In this document: positions 23,925-34,692 of the stretch, one piece after another
Numbering within the stretch: position 1 is the first letter of the stretch
Layout: every line of letters starts with the position of its first letter
From: Aquilaria yunnanensis
Taxonomy: Eukaryota > Streptophyta > Magnoliopsida > Malvales > Thymelaeaceae
Direction of reading: 5' to 3'
Length of the DNA: 64,000 nt
NCBI GenBank assembly: GCA_039654915.1
Contig: CM077599.1
Coordinates: 14,944,501 to 15,008,500, forward strand
Program-made: the position numbers and the translations under genes
Notes under the pieces: model-generated
Databases searched by the model: none
The model's input: the letters and a program-made list of their open reading frames with translations, nothing else
What the model was told of the DNA's origin: nothing

Positions 23925-24330
23925 GAGAAGAGCCAACTAGGCAGATTTCCAGTGAGCTTGGCCGGTGAGGCAATTGTGGCAAGAAACAAGGCCTGCAAGC
24001 CCTTCAGCTTGGTGAGCTTCAACCGTATAATATATCGCTGGAGAAGTGGTTGTGGGAAAGGTCGAGAAGGATAAGGCCAGACTTGTCTGTTGTCTCTGCA
24101 ATGTTGGTGGGAAGAGGCCCCGATAAGGGATTGAAGCTCAAGTCCAACACCAGTAACTTGTCCGTAAAAATGGGTCTGGGTGAAATCTCATATGTGAGGA
24201 AATTACAAGAGAGATTGAGATTGAGCCAAGCCTCTCCGAGAATGCAAAACAAGACCGACGGGCACGGCATTAGCATCTCTTCTATCACGTCACTGAGACG
24301 CACATGTCAGTCAAAGGGTTCGACTAATCC
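23925..24330 (-). pseudogene. CLAVATA2-like leucine-rich-repeat receptor fragment
   Basis: Minus-strand codons give LRR text: LLVLDLSFNPLSGPLPTNI, AETTDKSGLILLDLSHNHFS, then after a frameshift near 24022 KLTKLKGLQALFL, and GNLPSWLFSLEK. Phrases such as IAETT...LG(L)VLLDLSHN, LKSLQALFL and LPSWLF are ones I recall from CLAVATA2, the receptor-like protein in meristem peptide signalling. The jump from the LQALFL repeat straight to LPSWLF implies an internal deletion of many repeats. No signal peptide, membrane segment or full repeat array remains. It is a dead fragment; another LRR receptor-like protein is the alternative source. Confidence 0.7.
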
Positions 24331-24439
24331 ACTCAACTCTCAGTCTGTCTCAAGCAAGTTAGGGGCTGAGTTGGTTTGGGTTGAAGTTCAGGGAGGTAAA
24401 TGTTCTGGTCAACCGAGTTTAGGGTCTGAAGGGTAATTT

Positions 24440-25715
24440 TGGCCCTTCAAAGCCCAGGGTTTAACTTCACTCCTCCCACCCTTTGCTTGTGCCTGATCCG
24501 CTCTTGAAGCAGACCAGAGCCACACAGACGCTATTCCGATTCCGACGCCCTGGAACGACAAGCGATTCAGGACCATCGGCGAGTTAGTGACAACCGAGGT
24601 TTCTTCTTTCCCCATCTGCTTGCTTTCCTGTTTGTATTTAAAGCCCATTTCCATTTCGGTTCCTCCTACACGCACTCTTATGTAATCTGCTCTTCTTTTC
24701 TTACATTTATTTTCTTTATCTTTTGGGCATTGCCCAGCAATTTTATTTTATTTTTCTTGTTTCTGCTGCTTGAACATTATTTTATCGTAAGGGATTTTGC
24801 GGTTTTTACTTCTAGGGCTTTAGATTTTGTTTCGGAGACTCACACATAGGATGACCTCGTTCATTTCTGATAGATTATATGAAGATTTCATTGAGTTATT
24901 TAATAACGACGGGCCTTTTTTCGTTAAATCTAAAACCTGCCAAAATATATTTGTTCCCTAACTTCTTAATAGCTCTCATATTGATTATTCCTTGTCTTTT
25001 GGAAAATGGGCAAAGGGATGTGTTTATAATAGGTGTGAGAAACCCTACCGACAGAGAGTGCAGGGAGTGTCTACTTATTCTTCTTAGCTGAATGGGGGTT
25101 TTGCAAACGTACAGGAAAATTCCAGTCTGTGTGGCCAATGAACTAATACCAATTTGCAAGAATGCATTTTCACTCAAATCGAGTTCACTTCACCTCTTAG
25201 ATTGTATCCATAATCATGTAGCTAAGTCAGTTAATGTACACCTGTAAACCTTTAAAGGAATCTGGCTGGTGTAATTAGCATACCTGAAGAATGACAGGTT
25301 TATATGTTAATAAGAAAGCAGACCTGAGGGTTGCAGCCTCGGATTTCTCTGTGTAAAGTTTGCCTGGCTGTTACATCTTCTGTCCTAACATATATTGCTG
25401 ACATTATCCTGGTAGGAGAAGGGTTTGTTAAAAATATATGACCAAAGTTGAATTACTTTACCTTTATTGAATTTCTAGAGCAGATTCATCATGATTTAGA
25501 TCATGTTGACTGGACTGCATTGCATTGGTTTAGAATTCCTTATTGCTAGTAAAATATTGCAGTTCCATGCAATTTGTTAAGGTAAATTTGCCATGTGTTC
25601 TCTTTTTAAGCTTTAGCTATCATATCATTCCGTGAAGCATAGGAAAGCTCTATATATTGAATACTGATGCATGTGAAGTTCTGAAAATCTTTCTGCTTAC
25701 TACAGGTGGGTAGAT
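24440..25715 (+). other. Promoter and 5' untranslated region of NRPE7, with probable leader intron
   Basis: An acceptor CTACAG ends at 25705, ten bases before the NRPE7 ATG. Upstream DNA to about 24600 is intron-like (T-rich, many stops). A candidate donor is the GT after GACAACCGAG at 24599. The start of transcription is not visible. Leader introns are common in plant housekeeping genes, so this model is plausible but unproven. Confidence 0.45.
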
Positions 25716-26246
25716 ATGTTCCTCAAGGTACAGCTGCCGTGGAATGCTGTAATCCCTGCTGAGGGCTTGGGCACAGCGGGATTGATGCTACAGAAGTCCA
25801 TTGTGATTCGCTTGTTAACGGACTTTGTGTCCAAGAAGGCAACGAAAGATTTGGGATACTTTGTGGCACTCACTACCTTGGACAGCGTTGGGGAGGGTAA
25901 AATTAGGCAGCACACTGGTGACGTGCTCTTCCCGGTAACCTTCAGTGCCATAACTTTCAAGATTTTTGCTGGTGAGGTTCTGCAGGGGACAGTGCACAAG
26001 GTGCTGAAACATGGAGTGTTCTTAAGGTGTGGGCCAATTGAGAACATGTACTTGTCGCAGGTGAAGATGGCAGACTACCGTTATGTCCCTGGGGAGAATC
26101 CTGTCTTTATGAACGACAAGCTGTCCAAGATCGGGAAGGATGTGGTTGTTCGTGTCGTTGTTATAGGGACCAAATGGATGGAGGCTGATCGAGAGTTCCA
26201 GGCACTGGTGAGCTTGGATGGTGATTATCTCGGGCCTGTTTCATGA
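25716..26246 (+). CDS. NRPE7: DNA-directed RNA polymerase V (and IV) subunit 7
   Basis: Single coding exon of 176 residues. It is the Rpb7-type stalk subunit of plant-specific polymerases that drive RNA-directed DNA methylation in the nucleus. The first ~80 residues form the Rpb7 N-terminal domain (MFLKVQLPWNAVIPAEG, KKATKDLGYFVALTTLD, GEGKIRQHTGDVLFPVTF). The rest is an S1/OB fold (FKIFAGEVLQGTVHKVLKHG, FLRCGPIENMYLS, PGENPVFMN, GTKWMEADREFQAL, GDYLGP). It follows the Pol IV/V branch: MFLKVQLPWN and KWME are not in the Pol II subunit, which starts MFFHI. Length agrees with Arabidopsis NRPE7 (about 178). The start is the only Met giving this N-terminus. The gene looks intact. Confidence 0.93.
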   Translation: MFLKVQLPWNAVIPAEGLGTAGLMLQKSIVIRLLTDFVSKKATKDLGYFVALTTLDSVGEGKIRQHTGDVLFPVTFSAITFKIFAGEVLQGTVHKVLKHGVFLRCGPIENMYLSQVKMADYRYVPGENPVFMNDKLSKIGKDVVVRVVVIGTKWMEADREFQALVSLDGDYLGPVS

Positions 26247-26819
26247 GGCCGAGATTGTAGGGTTGTATTTTGGAAAGCGTTGTACAGCAGAATCTCTTCA
26301 ACTGGTTGGCAAAGCGCCAGGCTTGCTGTGGTTAAGAGCGCAGAAACGTGGATAATTGGACATTTCAAAGTTATGTGGCAAACTTTCGTCTTTTCTTCTA
26401 GATCCCTTTCTATTTCTGCCTAACTTTGGGGGCTGCTCCACCAAACACGCCAAAAACGTGAACATTGTTGTCTTTTTCACATTGAAACTAACCACCTTTT
26501 TTAATGTGAAATATGATGGCTCCACTTGACAACACGATAACAACATTGTTAGTGTGTACTTTTTTTCCAATACGCAGAAGGAAAAAAAGGAAGAGAAAAG
26601 AGGGTTTAAGAGAAGATTATGAGTCTTATTGACCGTATTCCTAGAGCCTACCATTCCACAGAGAAGGAACTTGTGTTGCACCACTTCTCCACTAACTGTC
26701 TAGTAGCTTTCTTCGTTGGCCTGTCTGAGGGCAAATAATATTAAGAAAAGGATTGAAGTAACCATAAGAACGGCACCAATATCAAACCCAAAGTTAATAA
26801 TCCAAGTTATAATATGAAG
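26247..26819. other. 3' flank of NRPE7
   Basis: Probable 3' untranslated region, then short AT-rich sequence. No ORF with a recognisable domain and no clear repeat. Confidence 0.5.
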
Positions 26820-29060
26820 GATTTACATCATTGCTGCCACAATTGAAGATGGAGCGAAATCTATGAGAGTTCTTGCACTTTTGAATACTTCACGAACAAG
26901 AGAGATAATGTGCCAAGCAACAGTACTCAATGCATGGGCAAGTCCCCATGCCTCATCCACCAAATAAACTGATGGATGAGCATAGGTAGAAGAGGATCCC
27001 CACTTATAGGAGAGAGGACTAGGGGGATTGAAGAGTGAAAAGGTCCAAAAATACTTCAACCGACTAAACTTAAATAGATCACTAAGCAGTTGATCTCAGA
27101 CACTCAAGCTTTGAGCTACAATCATAAAAGATCCCTTGAACTGAACCACAATCCTTGTTAACCACATGGATCATAAAGTTGCTGTCATGACTCATGAAGG
27201 ACAAGTCATGGCTATGCTTTTAACTTTTTTGCAAGGACAAGCTAGCCAAAAAGTGCTTTAGGTTATGGATAAAGCGATGAGATAACCTGAATTGAGAGTA
27301 GCTCTAAATTAAACACATTCCTTGGCATTTAAAGAAAAGGTGATTCGGTGACTCCTCTTCAAACTTACAATGAGAGCAAATAGGTTCAATATCGCAACCT
27401 TGTCTCACACAATTAATAGATGAAGGAAGAACATTATTAACCATCTTCAAGAAAAACATACTGAATTTTGGGGTTGGTTCCCTTTATGACTTTCATGTAG
27501 TTGGAGTGAATCAAGCTATTATTTGTAGCATCCTCTCTTTTAGCCTCTCATTTAGCCTCTCCATATCCTCGGTTAGTTAAGTAATCTCTATCTGGGCTCT
27601 TACACAAAAAAAAAAAAAAATCATCTTTTGGCAAAGCACAGTCTTGATCATCTAAAGCTAAAATATGATCAATGACAAAAGGTGGAAATGATTCTTGCAA
27701 CCTGGCTCTATCCCAACATCTACCATTGTTCGATCTAATCTCTTTTTCCATTCGAGGGGCTCCATGTTGCTGTAGTCTATGAGTTTCTAGAATAGGTAGA
27801 GGATAACCTAGTAAGTGGTAACCAATAATCCTCATAAATGCTTGTTTCAACTCACAACAATCCACTTGATATTGGGCTTTAGTAAATCCATACAATACAT
27901 AAGCCTTTTACACATTAGGGAATCAAAAGATGTGTTTTCCTATTCCGAACTAAGCCCTTAAGACCACATTTGGCCATAAATACCCTTTTGACAAGTGAAG
28001 AATCGCTTTTGAATATATGCCAGAATCTTCTAACAAGCAAGGCTTGATTGAAAAAGATGCAAATCTTGAAAATTAAGGCCACCCTTCCACGGGAAGAGTA
28101 ACCAAAGCTCTGCTTCTAAAATGGAATCCTTTCTTGTCATTCAATCCTTTCCACAAAAATCAAACACATGTGTTTGCAACTCATCTGAAACCGTCATTGA
28201 AACCTTGAACATTAACATAATATAAGTATGAAAAAAAGAAAGAAAATAATGTACTAGAGCTAATCAGCTTGCAAGTTTTAATAAATTCCATTTTTATGGC
28301 TCTAACTGCTGATGAGTACGACTAGCTAAAAAATCAAAGGTACTCACGCTCCTTAGATTTTGATCCAATGGAGCACCAAGGTACTTGGCAATGGCAAAAT
28401 ATTGTTGAAATGGAAGAATTTACTTGAAATTCTCAATATGATTTGCAGGAACATTCTTACAAAAAGACCACTCAAATTTCTACATATTCACTTGTTGGCC
28501 TAAAGCATAGTAAAGCATAGCTATATAGCTTTAGAGCATTTTGGAGAGCTCCAACAGACTCATCTAAGGGGTGAAAAAAGTGGAAACTATCATCAGTAAA
28601 GAATATATTATTAATTTTAGGACTAGATATGCTCTGGCTAAACCCAAGTAATTGCTTTTTGTTTCAGGAAGATGAGCCAAGTAACTAAAAAAGGCCTTCT
28701 ACGCACAAAATGAATAAGTAGGGAGACAAATGGATCTCTTTATTGGAGGGCATACTTCTAGAGTGAACCATTTAGTTGTGCAACCATTGACCAAAACAGA
28801 AAAGGAAATTGTGGTGACACATTGCATAAATTAACTCAAGTCAAGTGCTTGGAAACTAAAAAGCTTGCTAACCCTTTTAATGAATGACCAATCTATCCGA
28901 TCATATTGCTTTGTTCATATCCAATTTCAAAGCTGCTTGTATATGCGAGCCCCATTAGTCTTGGAAGTCCTATGCATAGCATGGAAATCTTGTGAGCCAC
29001 AATAATATTATCTTGTATAGCACACCCAAACATGAATGCATTCTAATAGTTAGAAAGCAA
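26820..29060 (-). mobile_element. Decayed L1-type LINE (non-LTR retrotransposon)
   Basis: Minus-strand translation, with many stops and frameshifts, follows the plant L1 order. AALKLDMNKA and DRLVIH at about 28937-28880 are the RT palm start. FTDDS at about 28605-28588 replaces the usual FADD. NVPANHIENFK and YLGAPLD lie near 28450-28370; a region like RRFW, SLVKRVFMAKCGLKG near 28020-27950; a zinc-binding RT-associated region at 27895-27548; and an RNase H-like tail (VDEAWGLAHAL) at 27059-26823. No 5' ORF1, poly-A tail or target duplication was found. The copy is old and 5' truncated. Confidence 0.75.
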
Positions 29061-30229
29061 TGAGCTAATCAATGGTTTTATTGTCTTAATGAAGACTCTG
29101 GAAATAATCTTAAGTGTTTGTGATAATTTATTTATTTATTATATATAGAAGCATTTTTGTAAGTATGTTAGGGTATGAGAAATTACTTATGAAAGTTAGG
29201 GAAAACATTGCCTGCTTCTTGAATTTTGAAGGGTGTCAAATCGTAATTTGCCAGGATTGGTGCACAATGCATTTGTTTGGATTTGATCCCTGATTGAGGC
29301 TGTAGATATCCTAACTCTTAGCTGTTAAGCCAAATGTTGTGGGTCATGATATAATTTATAAATGCTGATAACTACCCATTTAAAACTCTAAATGTTAAAA
29401 GTTATAATAATACTTTTTCCCAACCTTTAATTGTTAAATGTCGTCCCAAGTGGAGCTAATTTTTGTGTACGAAAGAATTAACTTATTGAGTCAATTACAC
29501 TTTCCTTCTGAGTTTCATGCAAATTAAAGTTTTTTCTCTTAAGTTAGAAAACATACTCTACAATTTCCCATTCTAGTAAAGAAAAGGCATGGTCATTAAA
29601 ATCATGGTTCTACTAATAGAATTGTAAGATTAAAGTTGAGGTAGGTTGAATTGTGTATGAATTCAGGATTGGCTACGAAAAATGTTTATTAGGGGATAAT
29701 GTTTGGATGACTTATTGTAATTTTTGTTAGGCTCACATCTAGCACATGGCTAGATGTAAAAAATGGCTATGTATAATTTTTTTTAAATTGAATTTCTTGG
29801 TGCTGTTAAAAAAAAAAAGATAAAATTGCGAGATTCCATGACCCTAAAAGTGAAAAAATAATCAAATTCACAACAAAATGGCATCATGGAGTAGAATTGT
29901 ATAAGTTAGAGATTCTACAAAAAACTGACAAACAACCTGAACACCGTCTTCCAAATTTAAGTTCTCACCTGATAAAAACTCAAAACAATGATTAAAAAAA
30001 TTTGTAATTTAATTACCATTTATTTTTCCAATAAGCCTTAAACTTCCTTCTTATCACATTTAAGCCACCAATAAAATCAAACTTATAACCACAAAAAAAA
30101 ACTAATTGATTATAGATTCTTCCTTTTAACAACCTTCTAATTTCCTCCAAACTCAGCCACCACTAATGCATAATACATTATTACTTATTACTCTAACAAT
30201 TGGATTCCATGATTTTATGATTAGTGATA
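29061..30229. other. AT-rich intergenic stretch
   Basis: No gene recognised. It contains the SINE-like segment at 29225-29350 and several poly-A runs (for example near 29808). Confidence 0.55.
29225..29350 (-). mobile_element. Possible tRNA-derived SINE fragment
   Basis: The minus strand reads TTGGCTTAACAGCTAAGAG (box A-like) and, about 30 bp later, GGGATCAAATCC (box B-like). This is the spacing of Pol III promoters in SINE heads. It is diverged and has no clear tail. Confidence 0.35.
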
Positions 30230-30444
30230 CCCGAAGTACTTTTGGGGTCCGGTGAATAGTTGACACATGAGAAGGTAGTCAGCTCAGATCACTTGAGCTA
30301 AAAGACAAAAGATAGGATCAGGAAGACTCCGGAGATGGTATCTCGTGAAGGCTCCTTCAACTCTTAAGTCAGTGATGATGGTGGCAATATCAACCTAGGT
30401 AAATATGAGAAATACTCATTGTATAAATAGCCAAATTGTAGGTT

Positions 30445-32195
30445 TAATGGGTATGTGTCTTGATTTTATAGCCTATATAGTTAGGTGGGCCTCCATTGTT
30501 AATAGAGCCTCAGGCTCGGCAACCTGGTACCTTTAGGGGAATTCTAACGAAGAGTATAAAAAGATCTATTCCCTAAGAGAATGCCAAGTTTGTACCGTGA
30601 TTTTTATAGCTTATATAAGCTTTAAGTGGGCCTCTATCTTCAATTGGGTTTTGGACCCAATACCTTTGGGTGCATTCCAACTATGAGTATAAAAAAACCC
30701 ATCCACATAGTGAATGCAAGGTCTGTGCCTTGGTTTTATAGCCTACATAGGCTTTAGGTGGGTCTCCATTATTAATTGGGTCTTGGGCCCAATTATATTT
30801 GGTGCATTTCAACTATGAGCATAAAAAAGCCTCGATCTCTAGTGAATGTATCACATGTGCTTTCGTTTTGTAGCTTACATAGGCTTTAAGTGGGTCTTAA
30901 TAGTCAATTAGGTCTTAGGCCCCGTAACTCGATACCATACGTTTAGGTGCATTCCAACTATGGGTATAAAAAAGCTCCCCCTAGTGAATGCTGGGCCTAT
31001 GCCTTGGTTTTATAGCTTACATAGATTTTATATGGGCATTCATCATTAATTGGGACTTAAGCCTAGAGTGCATTCCAACCATGAATATAAAAAACCCTCC
31101 CCTAGTGAATGTGGGGTTTGTGCCTTGGTTTTTATTAGGGGTGAGCATGGGTCGGGTTGGTTCGGTTTTATGGTGGAACCGAACCAACCCGAAATGGCCT
31201 CGGTTTCAAAATTTTTCTACCCAACCTAGAATCGAGAACCGAACAGAACCAGAACCATGGTTCTGGGTTTCTCGGTTCTGGTTCTCAGGTTTTTCGGTTT
31301 ATACCATATACTTATAACAACACCAAAATTCAATAAATCTACATCCATAATCAGTTTTATTCAACATAATATACAATTAAATTAATATTTAAATATATGT
31401 ATTTAGATACATTCAAAAGAGTTTAAAATGTTGTTCTTACAAAAATGATTCAAAAGAGTTGCTTGTAGGGTATCTTTTATCTCAACTAGTTTACTTCATT
31501 CCAGTAATTCCAATATTGGTATGACATTCAATATGAAAAATTGAGCCTTTAAGAACATCTTCTTCAGTATTAAAACCTAAAATATGTTGATGTCATAAAT
31601 TTTTAATTTTGCATGACTCAAATGAAAAAAATATCATAATTGTGTCGTAAAGAGTAGTCTGGAATGAAAGATCAAAAGCAAAATAACTTAGGAGTGGTAG
31701 GTCTATGAAGCAAAGTGATTTAAGTAAATATGGAGAAATTTCGTAAATGATCCCACAACTTCCATATTGTTTCAATTTGGAATATCAGTTTAAGAGTTTA
31801 ATATAAAAACACAAAATAATCATCATAATATTTCAAGGAAATATGTGTGTGTGTGTGTGTGTGTATGGATATATTAGTAATACTATAATTTTTATTATAT
31901 AATCATATATATATATCTCGGGTTCGGTTCCACCTCGGGTTGGTTCCATATGGAACCAGAATCAACCCAAAAACTGTCGGTTCTCCTATATGTGGAACCA
32001 ACCCGAGAACCATGATCAATTTTTACTCAACCCAAAGGGGGTAGTTCGGTTTCGGTTTCAGGTTTACCCAACCTATGCTCACCCCTAGTTTTTGTAGCAT
32101 GTATAGGCTTTAGGTGGACCTCCATCGCCAATTAGGCATCGGGCTTGGTAACACGGTACCTTCGGGTACATTCCAACTATGGGTATCAATTAGAA
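30445..32195. repeat. Six-copy ~120-140 bp tandem repeat, last copy split by a hAT insertion
   Basis: Copies start near 30445, 30580, 30711, 30843, 30986 and 31107. Shared blocks are GTGCCTTGGTTTTATAGC, TACATAGGCTTTA(A/G)GTGGG, TTAATTGGGTCTTGGGCC, GTGCATTCCAACTATG and AGTATAAAAAA. The sixth copy is interrupted at 31136 and resumes at 32088. Confidence 0.85.
31136..32087. mobile_element. Non-autonomous hAT element (952 bp)
   Basis: Terminal inverted repeats TAGGGGTGAGCAT / ATGCTCACCCCTA extend into related G/T-rich subterminal sequence (GGGTCGGGTTGGTTCGG against CCGAACCAACC-type text). Flanking 8 bp copies GTTTTTAT (31128-31135) and GTTTTTGT (32088-32095) differ at one base. Removing the element rejoins one unit of the surrounding tandem repeat. 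It includes a (TG)n run at about 31844-31864 and has no transposase ORF. Confidence 0.85.
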
Positions 32196-34589
32196 AACTG
32201 AAAAATAGTTATCGGTAAAATCATGATTTTTGATAACTTAAGAAAGAAAGAGTTTGCCTTGTACTGGCAAATACAAAATATAAATATAATATTCAAGAAA
32301 AGTTATTTCCTTCTTCAAAAAGTCTTTATGCCGTTTAGTCAGGCTGGCATCTAGAAGTAGAAAAAGTCCAGGCTTGCGCTGCAAGTCTGAATACGTCTAC
32401 ATAATATTTGCAATGCATAACAGCTTCCTTCTAGAACTCAACGAATTTTGTGTTAAGCCAAAAAAAAAAAAAAAAGGAAGGGTAAAAGAAGGGGAAAAGA
32501 GAGAGAGAGAAAGAGAGAAAATAAAATAAAACTGGAACCATAAAAAAAAATGTTATGAATCCAATTAGTAAAATAAAATAAACGTCATAATTAATCACAC
32601 CCCCAAACTATTGACTAAACGACAACTCATTCCTTTGTTGACCCCAGAAGCAAATATATATTTGGCGGTCGTTCAAGCCTACTACGACTATTTGGGGCCT
32701 TCTAGATAGAACCTATTTAATTATGCTCATCAAAATATAGTATTATTATTATTATTCGAAAGTTTCATGCATTTTTAAATAAGTGCCTGGCCATCTTATG
32801 TTACCCCAATTTGTGAATCCAAATAGATGATACGGTTTTGCCAAATAAAGCAAATGCGAAAAATACACTAGTCATCCTTTAGATATTTGTATATTGGCAT
32901 GTAACCTCCTTTATGTTTATTACAAGTCTAATCTTGCGTCTAATTAGAGAAAAGGAAATTAAAACAGCTATTATACACAAACTGGCTCAGCCAAATAGAT
33001 AGTCAATGTGGAAAAGGCTAGCTTAATTTCTAATCTCTAGCAGATCTGAATCCGTTGAAAGTATGATTTGCACTTTGTTTGCTAGTATTTCCATACCTAG
33101 TTAATAGAATAAACTTGTTCGAATATAAGTCCTTCAATTGTTATTTCAAAAAAAAAAAAAAGGCATTTGAATTGTCAGATACAATTCAATTTTATCCCTG
33201 AACCTTTTTCTGAGTAAATCAGAAGCATTGGAGCGTTGGGTTTATAAGGTACAAGGATTATAAATACTTTTATCTATGAGGCAGGGAAGAATACTTATTT
33301 TTTAGAATACAAAAGATATCTAAACCATCATTTTAGGGTATTATATGAAGAAGTCGAAAATGCTAAATTTGAATTCTAAACCTTCCTAGTTCTCTCGTTG
33401 TCTCTTAGCTAACTCACATAAGCGGCTGTGTCTATCCATAAACTGTTGTTCAGTTGTATTTATCTCTTAAGTCCTAACCAATCAATTTGGTTCAACTGAT
33501 TACAGAAAAATAATGATATACTCATATTTGTAAAATTTTAATTTTGATGTCGTTTTTATAATTTAGGGACCTTCTCATGCGGTCATGCCCTCTTTCTTTT
33601 TTCCCCTCAACTCCAAGAGAAAGTATTCTTTTAAACTGTATAATAACTATAAATTTTTTAAATAGATAAATTTACTAGAAAGATATTTCAAATAATCTAA
33701 ATTATAATTTGAGAAGTTTATAATAATGTAAATTATAAGCTGGGAGTAAGTTTAGTTTTCAAAAGACGGAGGTTAAAGTATAACCAATGCCAAACTTAAA
33801 GCGGAAATTGTAATCTACCGAACTTGAAAGGACAACACACAAGTCGTACAGTAGGTGACGAATCCAAGTTAGACATTTCTGGAAAAGGAAATGAATGGAT
33901 TACAATTGCACCTTTTTCTTGTGACAAGGGGCAACTATAAGAAAAAAAAAGGAAGAATTTCTTTCATCCTAACAAATCATAGATAGCTTCTCATTACTTT
34001 TTTTGTTATTATTAACTAACTTCACATCAATTCGATTTGTTGTTAATAAAACCAAAGTAAACGGTAGTATCAATAATTATGAAAATAATTGAATACTAAA
34101 TAAACCATTTGACAAAAAAATGGATATTAAGGCTGGGGATGGTAGTGCTAATTAAATAAGGTTAAATAAATGTTCTTATTTCTTTTTATTAAACTAACGT
34201 CAATAATTACGAAATTAATTGAATAGTAACGGAATATAATTCGATTAAAAAAAGTAGTGGAGTATAATTTCCATTAAGAAAAATTAGTGGAGTATAATAT
34301 TGAAGAAAATAGAAGTGTAATTATCTAGGGTCGTGTAAATGTCTCTATCTATTTGTTTAGTGAAGGAATTTCAGGCATAAGGGTCACCGGAACGCCAATC
34401 ATTCATGACGACAGCCCCCTCGTGGCACAAATTGTTTTTTTTTGAAAAAAAAATAATTAAAATTTAAAAATAATACAACGTCGTCAATTAACTGCGTTAG
34501 TAAAAATAATGAAGTGGCGGCCGATCAGTCAAACTTTACAACCGATCTCATCTCCACTCTCTCTGTTTTCTCCCGACGCCCCTTATCCT
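32196..34589. other. AT-rich intergenic stretch before the DUF1645 gene
   Basis: No gene recognised. It contains a poly-A run (32460-32475) followed by a GA-rich run (about 32498-32520), a short (TTA)n near 32742, the SINE-like copy at 33285, and repeated segments around 34145-34310 with GAATAGTAACGGAATATAATT and AGTGGAGTATAAT. Confidence 0.55.
33285..33425 (-). mobile_element. SINE-like copy, same family as 48560-48712
   Basis: It aligns along its length with 48560-48712, including GTATTATATGA and the diverged TTGAATTCTAAACC (box B region on the minus strand). The minus-strand head near 33400-33420 keeps a weak box A (GAGTTAGCTAAGAGAC). Confidence 0.5.
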
Positions 34590-34597
34590 TATATATA
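34590..34597 (+). promoter_or_regulatory. TATA box of the DUF1645 gene
   Basis: TATATATA in CTTATATATATGCACCC lies 96 bp before the ATG at 34693, a normal distance for a plant gene with a short leader. Confidence 0.75.
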
Positions 34598-34692
34598 TGC
34601 ACCCACACATGCGTCTTAACTTTTAACCCCTCATAGCTCTCTGGATCTTCCAAATCCAATTACCCCAAAAGATCACAACTTTTCAAGGGAAA

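Larger units (their letters stand above)
30230..32195 (-). repeat. Probable decayed solo LTR of a Tat-type element with tandem repeats
   Basis: The segment near 30325-30375 (GACTCCGGAGATGGTATC, GAAGGCTCC, AAGTCAGTGATGATGGTGGC) lines up loosely with the R/U5 side of Tat element 1's LTR (near 9651-9712: GGAGCCTCC, CCCAAGTCAGTGGTGGCC). A minus-strand GGCTATTTATAC near 30425 could be its TATA box. The tandem repeats at 30445-32195 would then sit in U3. No matching second LTR or internal region is nearby. Confidence 0.4.

Noticed and set aside
30420..30430. GTATAAATAGCC read as a plus-strand TATA box of a gene
   Set aside because: No ORF follows; downstream is tandem repeat. It fits better as the minus-strand TATTTATAC of a decayed LTR.
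30445..31135. CRISPR-like array
   Set aside because: The repeats are long, contiguous and diverged with no unique spacers, and the DNA is plant nuclear. It is a tandem repeat.
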